The notes under the pieces are model-generated. The model searched no databases. It saw nothing but the letters and a program-made list of their open reading frames with translations, and was not told the origin of the DNA. Positions 1-6,447 of a DNA stretch of 10,319 nucleotides are shown in pieces. Positions within the stretch are counted from its first letter, which is position 1, and every line of letters starts with the position of its first letter. Origin of the DNA: Comamonadaceae bacterium (GTDB lineage Bacteria; Pseudomonadota; Gammaproteobacteria; Burkholderiales; Burkholderiaceae); assembly GCA_947377705.1 (NCBI GenBank), contig CANCGU010000083.1, positions 1-10,319 of the forward strand. The letters are read 5' to 3'. A program made the translations under genes and the position numbers.

Positions 1-40
1 ATGGCGATGAGGGCTTGACTTCTTCGTCCCAGGTCAGCAT
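1..40 (-). CDS. nrdB: NrdB, class Ia ribonucleotide reductase small subunit (5' end only, cut by window edge)
   Basis: Only the first 13 codons are inside the window, read leftwards from an ATG at 40-38. They give MLTWDEEVKPSSP, which resembles the N-terminus of betaproteobacterial NrdB, the subunit that houses the di-iron tyrosyl radical used by NrdA. The gene lies 110 nt downstream of nrdA on the same strand, the usual nrdA-nrdB order, so co-transcription from the nrdA promoter is likely. A weak Shine-Dalgarno-like GGA lies about 9-12 nt before the ATG. Identification rests on this short peptide plus context; nothing of the catalytic domain can be seen. Confidence 0.8.
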   Translation of the reverse strand, partial: MLTWDEEVKPSSP

Positions 41-66
41 AAAAAATTATCCAATGTGCGAATTAT

Positions 67-118
67 GAATGCAACGAAGACAAACGCAAAGCATTCGTGA
101 ACTTCGTTGGCTTTTTTT
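67..118. repeat. Stem-loop in the nrdA-nrdB intergenic region, with a T-run on the plus side
   Basis: CAACGAAG (72-79) pairs perfectly with CTTCGTTG (102-109), giving an 8-bp stem with a 22-nt loop. A second possible pairing, GAATGC (67-72) with GCATTC (91-96), overlaps the first by one base. Seven T residues (112-118) follow on the plus strand, which looks terminator-like, but no plus-strand gene precedes it. On the minus strand, where nrdA-nrdB are transcribed, no T-run follows the stem, so termination is not expected. It may be an mRNA processing or stabilising structure between the two cistrons. That the arms exist is certain; their role is a guess. Confidence 0.45.
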
Positions 119-150
119 GTTGTGCAATTACAAATCAATGTGCACAAAAA

Positions 151-3066
151 TCACTGACACGATTCGCAAGTGGGGTCATCCACACCGCAGAATTTGATGT
201 CAGTGGCTGGGATGGCATTCATTTGCGCTTGCGCAGCCGCGGCGGCTGCCTCGAGTGCACTCATGCCACCTGCTGCTGGGCCCGAAGACACAGCGTTGTG
301 CGAGCCAGCTTGCACGGTTGATTTCTCAACTTGTTGTGCGCTGGATGTGCGGAGGTAATACGTGGTCTTCAAGCCGCGCAACCAAGCGAGCTTGTAGGTT
401 TCATCGAGCTTCTTGCCAGATGCGCCTGCCATGTAGATGTTGAGCGATTGCGCTTGGTCAATCCACTTCTGACGACGAGATGCAGCTTCGACCAACCAAG
501 TCGGCTCCACTTCGAATGCGGTGGCGTACAAGGCTTTGATTTCTTGTGGCACACGGTCAATGGGGCGCAGTGAACCGTCGAAGTGCTTCAGGTCCATGAC
601 CATCACGTCGTCCCACAAGCCAAGGCGCTTCAAGTCGTGCACCAAGTAATGGTTGATGACCGTGAATTCACCGGACAAATTCGACTTGACCGATAAGTTG
701 CCGAAGCATGGCTCAATCGAAGCGTCCACACCAATGATGTTGGAGATGGTGGCTGTTGGCGCGATGGCCACGCAGTTAGAGTTGCGCATGCCATCTTTAG
801 CGATCTTGGCGCGCAGTGCGTCCCAGTCCAGAGTTTGGCTGCGGTCCACTTCCAAGTAGCCACCGCGTGCTTGGGCAAGCATGTCGAGCGAGTCGATGGG
901 CAAGATGCCTTTGTCCCACAGCGAGCCTTTGTAGCTGGCGTATTGACCGCGCTCTTTGGCCAACTCTGAAGATGCCCAGTAAGCGTAGTAGCAAACGGCT
1001 TCCATAGAACGGTCAGCGAACTCGACTGCTTCTTGTGAGGCGTAAGGCACGCGCATTTCGTACAAGCTGTCTTGGAAGGCCATGATGCCCATGCCCACAG
1101 GGCGGTGACGCAGGTTGGAGTCGCGTGCTTTTTTCACGGCGTAATAGTTGATGTCGATCACGTTATCGAGCATGCGCATGGCCACTTTGATGGTGCGCTT
1201 GAGTTTGTCGTGGTCGAGCTCTTTGCCGTTGGGGCCGTCTTTCAAATGCTGAGACAGATTGACGGAGCCCAAGTTACACACCGCAGTTTCGGTGTCGCTG
1301 GTGTTGAGCGTGATTTCGGTGCACAGGTTGGACGAATGCACCACACCTACGTGTTGTTGGGGTGAACGCACGTTACATGGGTCTTTGAACGTGATCCATG
1401 GGTGACCCGTTTCAAACAACATGGTCAGCATCTTGCGCCACATGTCGGTGGCTTGCAAGGTTTTGCAGGGTTTGATTTCACCACGTTTGGCTTTGGCCTC
1501 GTAGGCCACGTAGGCTTGTTCGAATTCAGCGCCGAACAAGTCGTGCAAATCAGGCACGTCAGAGGGCGAGAACAAAGTCCACTCGCCTTTTTCCATCACG
1601 CGACGCATGAACAAGTCGGGAATCCAGTTGGCAGTGTTCATGTCGTGGGTACGACGGCGGTCGTCACCGGTGTTCTTGCGCAACTCGAGGAATTCTTCGA
1701 TATCCAAGTGCCATGTTTCGAGGTAGGTACACACGGCGCCTTTGCGCTTGCCACCTTGGTTCACCGCCACCGCAGTGTCGTTGACCACCTTCAAGAAGGG
1801 GACCACGCCTTGTGACTCGCCGTTGGTGCCTTTGATGTGGCTGCCCAAAGCGCGCACGCGCGTCCAGTCGTTGCCCAAGCCGCCCGCAAATTTAGACAGC
1901 AAGGCGTTTTCTTTGATCAACTCGTAAATACCGTCCAAGTGGTCAGGCACGGTGGACAAGTAGCAGCTCGAGAGCTGTGAACGCAAGGTGCCGCTGTTGA
2001 ACAGGGTGGGCGTGCTCGACATGAAGTCGAACGACGACAACACTTCGTAGAACTCAATGGCGCGGGCTTCGCGGTCCACTTCGTTGAGTGACAGGCCCAT
2101 GGCCACGCGCATGAAGAAGGCTTGTGGCAATTCAATGCGTGTCTTGCGTACGTGCAGGAAATAACGGTCATACAAAGTTTGCAAGCCGAGGTAATCGAAC
2201 TTCAAGTCGCGATCGGCTTTGAGTGCTGCACCCAAACGTGGCAGGTCAAACTGGAGCATGGCATGGTCGAGCAAGTCGTTTTCCACACCTTTTTTGATGA
2301 ACTGAGGGAAATACTCTGCGTAATGCTGACCCATGTCGGCGTGCAGCACTTCCTTGCCCAACACCTCTTTTGCAATGGTGTGCATCAACAAGCGTGCGGT
2401 CGCGTAGGTGTAGTCTGGATCTTTTTCGATCAGCGTACGTGTGGCCAAGATGGCCGCCTTGTACACCTCATCCATGGGCACACCGTCATACAGGTTGCGC
2501 ATGGTTTCAGCCATGATGGGGTCTGGTTTGACGTCAGCACCCAAGCCCGCACAAGAGTCGTTGATCAGGCGTTGCAGGTTGTGCATGTCCAACGCAACAC
2601 GTTGACCGTTGTCGATCACATGCAAAGTGGGTGCTGCAGGGGCTTGTTCTTCCTTGATGTGGGCACGCTCTTGGTTGCGACGCTCGCGGTACAGCACGTA
2701 CGCACGGGCGATTTCGTGGTGGCCACCACGCATCAAACCCAATTCAACTTGGTCTTGCACGTCCTCAATGTGGAAAGTGCCGCCACCTGGACGCGAGCGC
2801 ATCAAGGCACGAACGACAGCTTGCGTCAACACTTCCACGACTTCGCGCACGCTGGCAGATGCAGCGCCTTGTGTGCCGTGTACCGCCAAAAATGCTTTCA
2901 TCATGGCCACGGCGATCTTTGCGGGTTCAAAAGGAACGACCGCGCCGTTACGGCGAATGATTTGGTAATGCGCCAACATGGTGGGGTTCTCAGTGGCTGC
3001 GCGGTCGTGTGCGACAGACGGGTTGCCCATGGGTGTTGCGTGCACAGAGGTCTCAGCTGTTTGCAT
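151..3066 (-). CDS. nrdA: NrdA, class Ia ribonucleoside-diphosphate reductase large (catalytic) subunit
   Basis: This 971-residue cytoplasmic enzyme reduces ribonucleoside diphosphates to deoxyribonucleotides together with NrdB. Residues about 32-126 form an ATP-cone, the allosteric on/off domain. Residues about 147-232 look like a second, degenerate cone, as in long NrdA proteins of the Pseudomonas aeruginosa type. The catalytic core shows the thiyl-radical loop NLCTE (Cys582, Glu584), the redox pair Cys368 (in SQLSSCYLS) and Cys597 (in AVCNLGSVNLS), the loop APTATISNI (769-777), and the radical-transfer tyrosines Tyr903-Tyr904 (TTYYLRT). An Ala-rich linker (about 939-948) leads to the C-terminal CESC (Cys967, Cys970), the swinging dithiol re-reduced by thioredoxin or glutaredoxin. 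The start at 3066 is supported by AGGAAG 8 nt upstream. A later Met at residue 30 would still include the cone but lacks comparable support. Expression is probably NrdR-controlled (see the upstream boxes). Confidence 0.97.
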   Translation of the reverse strand: MQTAETSVHATPMGNPSVAHDRAATENPTMLAHYQIIRRNGAVVPFEPAKIAVAMMKAFLAVHGTQGAASASVREVVEVLTQAVVRALMRSRPGGGTFHIEDVQDQVELGLMRGGHHEIARAYVLYRERRNQERAHIKEEQAPAAPTLHVIDNGQRVALDMHNLQRLINDSCAGLGADVKPDPIMAETMRNLYDGVPMDEVYKAAILATRTLIEKDPDYTYATARLLMHTIAKEVLGKEVLHADMGQHYAEYFPQFIKKGVENDLLDHAMLQFDLPRLGAALKADRDLKFDYLGLQTLYDRYFLHVRKTRIELPQAFFMRVAMGLSLNEVDREARAIEFYEVLSSFDFMSSTPTLFNSGTLRSQLSSCYLSTVPDHLDGIYELIKENALLSKFAGGLGNDWTRVRALGSHIKGTNGESQGVVPFLKVVNDTAVAVNQGGKRKGAVCTYLETWHLDIEEFLELRKNTGDDRRRTHDMNTANWIPDLFMRRVMEKGEWTLFSPSDVPDLHDLFGAEFEQAYVAYEAKAKRGEIKPCKTLQATDMWRKMLTMLFETGHPWITFKDPCNVRSPQQHVGVVHSSNLCTEITLNTSDTETAVCNLGSVNLSQHLKDGPNGKELDHDKLKRTIKVAMRMLDNVIDINYYAVKKARDSNLRHRPVGMGIMAFQDSLYEMRVPYASQEAVEFADRSMEAVCYYAYWASSELAKERGQYASYKGSLWDKGILPIDSLDMLAQARGGYLEVDRSQTLDWDALRAKIAKDGMRNSNCVAIAPTATISNIIGVDASIEPCFGNLSVKSNLSGEFTVINHYLVHDLKRLGLWDDVMVMDLKHFDGSLRPIDRVPQEIKALYATAFEVEPTWLVEAASRRQKWIDQAQSLNIYMAGASGKKLDETYKLAWLRGLKTTYYLRTSSAQQVEKSTVQAGSHNAVSSGPAAGGMSALEAAAAAAQAQMNAIPATDIKFCGVDDPTCESCQ

Positions 3067-3104
3067 GTTTTTTTCTTCCTGGTGAGCGATTCAATAGTGC
3101 GTAT

Positions 3105-3129
3105 AAAAAGCGGTGCCATGACCGCTTTT
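3105..3129 (-). promoter_or_regulatory. Attenuator-like hairpin in the nrdA leader
   Basis: AAAAGCGGT (3106-3114) and ACCGCTTTT (3121-3129) are a perfect 9-bp inverted repeat with a 6-nt loop. Read on the minus strand, the stem is followed by TTTTTATA, so the nrdA transcript would carry a short GC stem flanked by A- and U-runs between the predicted start site (about 3140) and the nrdA ribosome site. This resembles a weak intrinsic terminator or leader attenuator. The GC core is only 5 bp, so it may instead just shape the 5' leader. The structure is symmetrical and could act in either direction. Confidence 0.5.
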
Positions 3130-3144
3130 CAGAAATTCAAGTCG

Positions 3145-3160
3145 ACACTATATCTGGTGT
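3145..3160. promoter_or_regulatory. NrdR box 1 (overlaps the nrdA -10)
   Basis: The 16-mer ACACTATATCTGGTGT matches 14 of 16 positions of the known NrdR consensus ACACWATATATWGTGT. NrdR is the ATP-cone/zinc-ribbon repressor that shuts ribonucleotide reductase genes when dATP is high. The box covers the predicted -10 of nrdA, and its centre is 32 bp from the centre of box 2, matching the roughly three-turn spacing of paired NrdR sites. The nrdR gene itself is not in the window. Confidence 0.72.
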
Positions 3161-3175
3161 TCGCCAGTCTGCCAA
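3147..3175 (-). promoter_or_regulatory. Predicted sigma70-type promoter of nrdA
   Basis: On the minus strand a -35 element TTGGCA (3175-3170; 5 of 6 to consensus) and a -10 element TATAGT (3152-3147; 5 of 6) are separated by exactly 17 nt (3153-3169). The predicted transcription start is near 3140, giving a leader of about 75 nt before the nrdA ATG. The -10 lies wholly within one NrdR-type box, and the -35 ends 2 nt from the other, so a repressor bound to both boxes would occlude RNA polymerase. Confidence 0.7.
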
Positions 3176-3176
3176 T

Positions 3177-3192
3177 ACGCTACCGGTAGCGT
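3177..3192. promoter_or_regulatory. NrdR box 2 (perfect 16-bp palindrome upstream of the nrdA -35)
   Basis: ACGCTACCGGTAGCGT is a perfect palindrome. It matches the NrdR consensus at 10 of 16 positions, including the outer AC/GT ends and the conserved C-(T/A)-A and T-(A/T)-G cores, but differs at the centre. Alone it would be a weak call. The 32-bp centre-to-centre distance from box 1 and its position next to the -35 make it the likely second half of the operator. Confidence 0.62.
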
Positions 3193-3416
3193 TTTGGTAG
3201 AAAATGATTACATTTGTAATTTCACGAAATCAAGCGAATGCCAGACGTCGTCTTTGACCTCCTCGGGCGCTCAATATCGACGGGAATTTAGATTCGAAAT
3301 CTAGGGTAGATGCCTGATCGCGAGGGATTTGATGCGCTGATACGCATGCCTTCTTGGGATGAAGCGGCTGTGCACAAAATTTGTGCGGAAAAACTTTTTT
3401 GTTCGATGATGAAAAA
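3193..3416. other. Intergenic region between ampD and the nrdA promoter, with several palindromes and no gene
   Basis: No convincing coding region or RNA gene is visible here. Four inverted repeats are present. ATTACA-TT-TGTAAT lies at 3207-3220. TAGATT-CGA-AATCTA lies at 3289-3303. GCACAAA-A-TTTGTGC lies at 3372-3386. The palindrome GAAAAATTAATTTTTC (3411-3426) spans the ampD stop codon. None is followed by a good T-run on the minus strand, so the end of the ampD transcript is not clearly marked. Some of these may be binding sites for regulators of nrdA. Confidence 0.5.
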
Positions 3417-3986
3417 TTAATTTTTCAAGGGCAAGTTGTCGTCGGGCCAACCCAAAGATTTTTGCAAAAGTAGCCAGTCAAATCCTGCGCCTGGGTCTTG
3501 TTTGCGAACAGGCGCGATGTGCTCGTGACCTGCGATGTGGTGGAGCTGGTAGCGTTGCGCAATGGCTGCGCACACACTGCTGAGCGTTTCGTACTGAGAG
3601 GCTTCAAACGTATGGCCTTCTAAGCCTTCGAGTTCAATGCCAATCGAAAAGTCGTTGCAGTTGTCGCGCCCTTGGTAGGTTGAACGGCCTGCGTGCCACG
3701 CACGGTCGTCGCAGCTGACAAATTGAATCAAGGCGCCATCGCGGCGAATCACAAAGTGGGCGGACACCTCAATGCCGCGAATTTGTTGGAAATAGGGGTC
3801 GGCATCCCAATCCAGCGTGTTGGTGAACAGGGCTTCGATTTCAGGGCCGCCGTATTGGCCTGGGGGCAGGCTGATGGCGTGCACCACGACCAAGTCAATC
3901 GAGGTGTTCGCGGGGCGAGGTCCAAAGTTGGGTGAGGGTGTGTGCTTGGCAAAGCGGTACCAGCCATCGCGCCACAGGGGGCTCAT
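3417..3986 (-). CDS. ampD: AmpD, cytosolic 1,6-anhydro-N-acetylmuramyl-L-alanine amidase
   Basis: This 189-residue zinc amidase cleaves the L-Ala peptide from anhydro-muropeptides during cell-wall recycling. It thereby lowers the signal that induces AmpR-controlled beta-lactamases where those are present. The family fold (Amidase_2/PGRP-like) is clear. The zinc ligands are His36 (in VVVHAISLPPGQYGG), His154 (IAGHEHIAP) and Asp164 (RKQDPG). Lys162 lies just before the last ligand, and acidic residues Glu118/Glu120 sit in SIGIELEG, equivalent to the catalytic region. There is no signal peptide, as expected for AmpD. An ATG 31 codons further upstream is in frame, but 3986 is preferred: protein homology begins at MSPLWRDGWY, and GAGGG lies 8 nt before it. 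It is the last gene of a minus-strand operon, beginning 4 nt after the PP0621-type gene ends. Confidence 0.95.
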   Translation of the reverse strand: MSPLWRDGWYRFAKHTPSPNFGPRPANTSIDLVVVHAISLPPGQYGGPEIEALFTNTLDWDADPYFQQIRGIEVSAHFVIRRDGALIQFVSCDDRAWHAGRSTYQGRDNCNDFSIGIELEGLEGHTFEASQYETLSSVCAAIAQRYQLHHIAGHEHIAPVRKQDPGAGFDWLLLQKSLGWPDDNLPLKN

Positions 3987-3990
3987 GGTG

Positions 3991-4203
3991 TTAGCCCTCA
4001 TGGCTGTCGCGGTGCGCTTTGCTGCAGTACATGCCTTGCGTGCCACGAATGGCATCGTCTTCTGGCACATGGGTGCCACAGTGGGCGCAGGGCAGCATCA
4101 CTTGTGGGCCTGATTTTTTTGTCGAGGGTTGGTCAGGCTTTCGCTGCTGGCGAATCCACCAAATGCCGGCGAAGACGATGAGCAGTAAAAAAAGGTATTT
4201 CAT
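3991..4203 (-). CDS. PP0621-type small membrane-anchored zinc-ribbon protein
   Basis: This 70-residue protein has an N-terminal hydrophobic segment (about residues 3-17, YLFLLLIVFAGIWWI). A polar linker with a QQRK basic stretch follows, and then a small metal-binding module: Cys39 and Cys42 (PCAHCGTHVP) and Cys60 with His64 (YCSKAHR). That pattern matches the conserved PP0621 family of unknown function, usually found beside ypjD/ccsA-like genes in beta- and gammaproteobacteria. The start at 4203 gives an ATGA overlap (4 nt) with the stop of the upstream membrane-protein gene, implying translational coupling. A longer in-frame reading from 4395 would overlap that gene deeply and is rejected. 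The function is unknown; the domain probably faces the cytoplasm or periplasm from a single-pass anchor. Confidence 0.82.
   Translation of the reverse strand: MKYLFLLLIVFAGIWWIRQQRKPDQPSTKKSGPQVMLPCAHCGTHVPEDDAIRGTQGMYCSKAHRDSHEG
3995..3999 (-). promoter_or_regulatory. Ribosome binding site deciding the ampD start
   Basis: GAGGG on the minus strand lies 8 nt before the ATG at 3986, and it sits inside the last codons of the preceding gene. It supports the 189-residue AmpD over the longer in-frame reading and points to coupled translation. Confidence 0.65.
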
Positions 4204-5012
4204 GCCACCCGTCCCAAAATGACTTCCAGTACAAAACGAGACCCTGCATAGCCCAGCAGCAGTAGGCCTGAACCGATGTAAAGCACACGCACAGCTTTGC
4301 GGCCACGCCAACCAAAGCGGCTGCGGCCGGTGAGCAGCACCGCAAAGGTCAACCATGACAGCAGCGAGAACACGGTTTTGTGGTCCCAGCGCCAAGCGGC
4401 TTGTGCGCCATACAAACGATCACCAAATAGCCAGCCTGCGCCTAAGGTGGCGGTGAGCAGCACAAAGCCAGCCGTGACGAAGCGGAAGGTCAAACGCTCC
4501 AGCGTGAGCAAAGGCAAGCCCACATGGCTGTCAGCACCTTGGCGCATATTTTTTTCAGCGCGGGTCATGAGCCAGGCATGCACGACGGCGGCGGCAAACA
4601 AACCATAAGACGCCACCCCCAGCGCCAAGTGCAGTGGCAGCAACGGGGATGTTTGTGTGTGCAGCACCGTGCCTGGAAATGCCGCCGCAATCAGCACCAC
4701 GGCAGCCCCCACGATGGACAACGTCCAGCGGGTCCGCAGTTGCGGGAACCAGTGCTGCTCCAGCACATAAAAAGTGAGCATCAGCCACGCCGTGACGGAC
4801 AGCGCTGGCGCGAAACCAAAGCGTAAGCCTTCTGTTTGCGGTGCAAACAAGGCAAATACCAGCCCCAAACCGTGCAGTGCCCATGGCACGCTCAAGAGGC
4901 GGTGCCCCATCTCAGGGGCCACGCGCGGGCCGATGAGCGCCGTCAATGCGTAAGCAGCTGCTGTAGGAACGCCAAGCCAAAGGTTGAGCGGGATGTCGCT
5001 GGCTAAAATCAT
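4200..5012 (-). CDS. ypjD: Cytochrome c assembly (CcsA/YpjD-like) integral inner-membrane protein
   Basis: This 270-residue polytopic membrane protein has about eight hydrophobic segments (about 9-28, 43-58, 68-85, 97-113, 124-148, 175-195, 213-229 and 243-262). It carries the hallmark of the CcmC/CcmF/CcsA haem-handling superfamily: a Trp-rich patch WRWDHKTVFSLLSW (207-220) with His211. Further conserved-looking histidines are His47 (PWALHGLG) and His128 (LPLHLALGVASYGLFA). Members are haem exporters or cytochrome c synthesis proteins. YpjD, the form located next to ffh in many proteobacteria, is less well characterised, so the precise role here is open. It is the first gene of a minus-strand operon and is divergent from ffh with a 58-nt gap. 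The start at 5012 fits the first membrane segment, although the ribosome site before it is poor. Confidence 0.85.
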   Translation of the reverse strand: MILASDIPLNLWLGVPTAAAYALTALIGPRVAPEMGHRLLSVPWALHGLGLVFALFAPQTEGLRFGFAPALSVTAWLMLTFYVLEQHWFPQLRTRWTLSIVGAAVVLIAAAFPGTVLHTQTSPLLPLHLALGVASYGLFAAAVVHAWLMTRAEKNMRQGADSHVGLPLLTLERLTFRFVTAGFVLLTATLGAGWLFGDRLYGAQAAWRWDHKTVFSLLSWLTFAVLLTGRSRFGWRGRKAVRVLYIGSGLLLLGYAGSRFVLEVILGRVA

Positions 5013-5060
5013 GGCAACAGTTTAGCGTTTCGCTACACACGCAAAAAACCAGCCCTTCAA

Positions 5061-5065
5061 AGGGG
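5061..5065 (+). promoter_or_regulatory. Ribosome binding site of ffh
   Basis: AGGGG lies 5 nt before the ATG at 5071 and supports that start. The 58-nt gap to the divergent ypjD-like gene also holds a small inverted repeat TAGCG-TTT-CGCTA (5023-5035). No convincing -35/-10 pair was found for either gene. A TAAAAT at 5004-5009 could be a plus-strand -10, but it lacks a good -35. Confidence 0.6.
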
Positions 5066-5070
5066 TTTAT

Positions 5071-6447
5071 ATGGCCTCAGCCCTTACCGACAAACTCTCG
5101 CGCCTCGTCAAACACATCAGCGGACAGGCCCGCATCACCGAAAGCAACGTGGCCGACATGCTGCGCGAGGTGCGCATGGCCTTGCTTGAGGCCGACGTGG
5201 CCTTGCCGGTGGTGCGTGATTTCATTGCGCGTGTCAAAGACAAAGCGCTGGGCCAAGAAGTGGTGGGCTCTTTGCAGCCCGGCCAAGCTTTGGTGGCCAT
5301 CGTCAACCAAGAGTTGGCGGCCACCATGGGCGAAGGCGTGAGCGACTTGAACCTCGCGGCACAGCCCCCCGCCGTGATTTTGATGGCCGGTTTGCAAGGC
5401 GCCGGTAAAACCACCACCACCGCCAAGCTGGCGCGTTGGTTGATTCATCAGCGCAAGAAAAAAGTCTTGACCGTCTCAGGCGACGTGTACCGCCCCGCCG
5501 CGATTGAACAGCTCAAAACCGTGACGGCCCAAGCCGGTGCCGAATGGTTTCCCAGTTCGCCCGACCAAAAGCCGGCCGACATTGCCCGCGCGGCGTTGGA
5601 CTACGCACGCAAGCATTATTTTGATGTGTTGCTGGTCGACACGGCCGGTCGTTTGGCGATTGACGAAGCCTTGATGGCCGAAATCAAACAGCTGCACAGC
5701 GTGTTGAACCCTGTAGAAACCTTGTTCGTGGTCGATGCCATGCAAGGTCAAGACGCCATCAACACGGCCAAGGCGTTCAGCGATGCACTGCCATTGACCG
5801 GCATTGTGTTGACCAAACTCGATGGCGATTCACGCGGGGGTGCCGCACTGTCAGTGCGCCAAATCACAGGTGCGCCCATCAAGTTTGCGGGTACCAGCGA
5901 GAAGCTCGATGGCCTGGAGCTGTTCGATGCCCACCGTCATGCGGGACGCGTGCTGGGCATGGGCGACATCTTGGCGTTGGTCGAACAAGTCACCGCTGGT
6001 GTGGACATGGCCGCGGCGCAAAAACTGGCCGATAAGGTCAAGCGCGGCGACAGCTTTGATTTGAACGATTTCTTGTCGCAAATTCAGCAAATGCGCTCCA
6101 TGGGCGGGCTGTCCACCATCATGGATAAGTTGCCGACGCAAATGGCCGCCAAAGCCGGTCAAGTCGACATGGAGAAAGCCGAGAAGGACATCGCCCGCAA
6201 GCAAGGCATCATCCACAGCATGACGCCGCTAGAGCGCCGTAAGCCCGACCTCATCAAAGCCACGCGTAAGCGCCGCATTGCTGCGGGTGCGGGTGTGCAA
6301 GTGCAAGACGTGAACCGCTTGCTCAAAGAGTTTGAGCAAATGCAAAGCATGATGAAGAAGATGAGCGGCGGCGGCATGATGAAGATGATGAAAAAGCTCG
6401 GCGGTATGAAAGGCATGGGAGGCGGTGGCTTCCCAGGCTTGCGTTAA
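5071..6447 (+). CDS. ffh: Ffh, signal recognition particle GTPase (SRP54)
   Basis: This 458-residue cytoplasmic protein binds 4.5S RNA and the signal sequences of nascent membrane proteins, and docks with FtsY at the membrane. It has an N-terminal helical bundle (about 1-90). The GTPase domain shows the P-loop [10 protein letters not shown] (107-116), DVYRPAA (138-144), DTAGR (190-194) and TKLDGD (248-253), with [12 protein letters not shown] (274-285) after it. The methionine-rich M domain (about 328-433) holds the RNA-binding stretch around [10 protein letters not shown] (399-408). The tail (about 424-458) is rich in Met, Lys and Gly, as is common in proteobacterial Ffh. The length is typical. 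The stop overlaps the end of the convergent miaB gene. Confidence 0.98.
   Translation: MASALTDKLSRLVKHISGQARITESNVADMLREVRMALLEADVALPVVRDFIARVKDKALGQEVVGSLQPGQALVAIVNQELAATMGEGVSDLNLAAQPPAVILMAGLQGAGKTTTTAKLARWLIHQRKKKVLTVSGDVYRPAAIEQLKTVTAQAGAEWFPSSPDQKPADIARAALDYARKHYFDVLLVDTAGRLAIDEALMAEIKQLHSVLNPVETLFVVDAMQGQDAINTAKAFSDALPLTGIVLTKLDGDSRGGAALSVRQITGAPIKFAGTSEKLDGLELFDAHRHAGRVLGMGDILALVEQVTAGVDMAAAQKLADKVKRGDSFDLNDFLSQIQQMRSMGGLSTIMDKLPTQMAAKAGQVDMEKAEKDIARKQGIIHSMTPLERRKPDLIKATRKRRIAAGAGVQVQDVNRLLKEFEQMQSMMKKMSGGGMMKMMKKLGGMKGMGGGGFPGLR

Noticed and set aside
2901..3119. Possible upstream open frame starting in the loop of the nrdA leader hairpin (ATG at 3119) and overlapping nrdA out of frame
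   Set aside because: There is no Shine-Dalgarno before it, it runs 72 codons in the wrong frame through a conserved gene, and the start is in a likely structured region.
2122..3189. A 355-codon open frame on the plus strand across the 5' half of nrdA
   Set aside because: It is antisense to a fully conserved enzyme, its protein is His/Cys/Val-rich without any recognisable domain, and it has no ribosome site. It is a codon-bias shadow of nrdA.
3987..4079. N-terminal extension of AmpD from an ATG at 4079
   Set aside because: The extension lies in the coding region of the PP0621-type gene, looks like its shadow, and is not needed for the family fold; the start at 3986 has a GAGGG at good spacing.
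4204..4395. Long version (134 residues) of the PP0621-type gene
   Set aside because: It would overlap the ypjD-like gene by nearly 200 nt. The ATGA-overlap start at 4203 gives the family-typical membrane-segment N-terminus.
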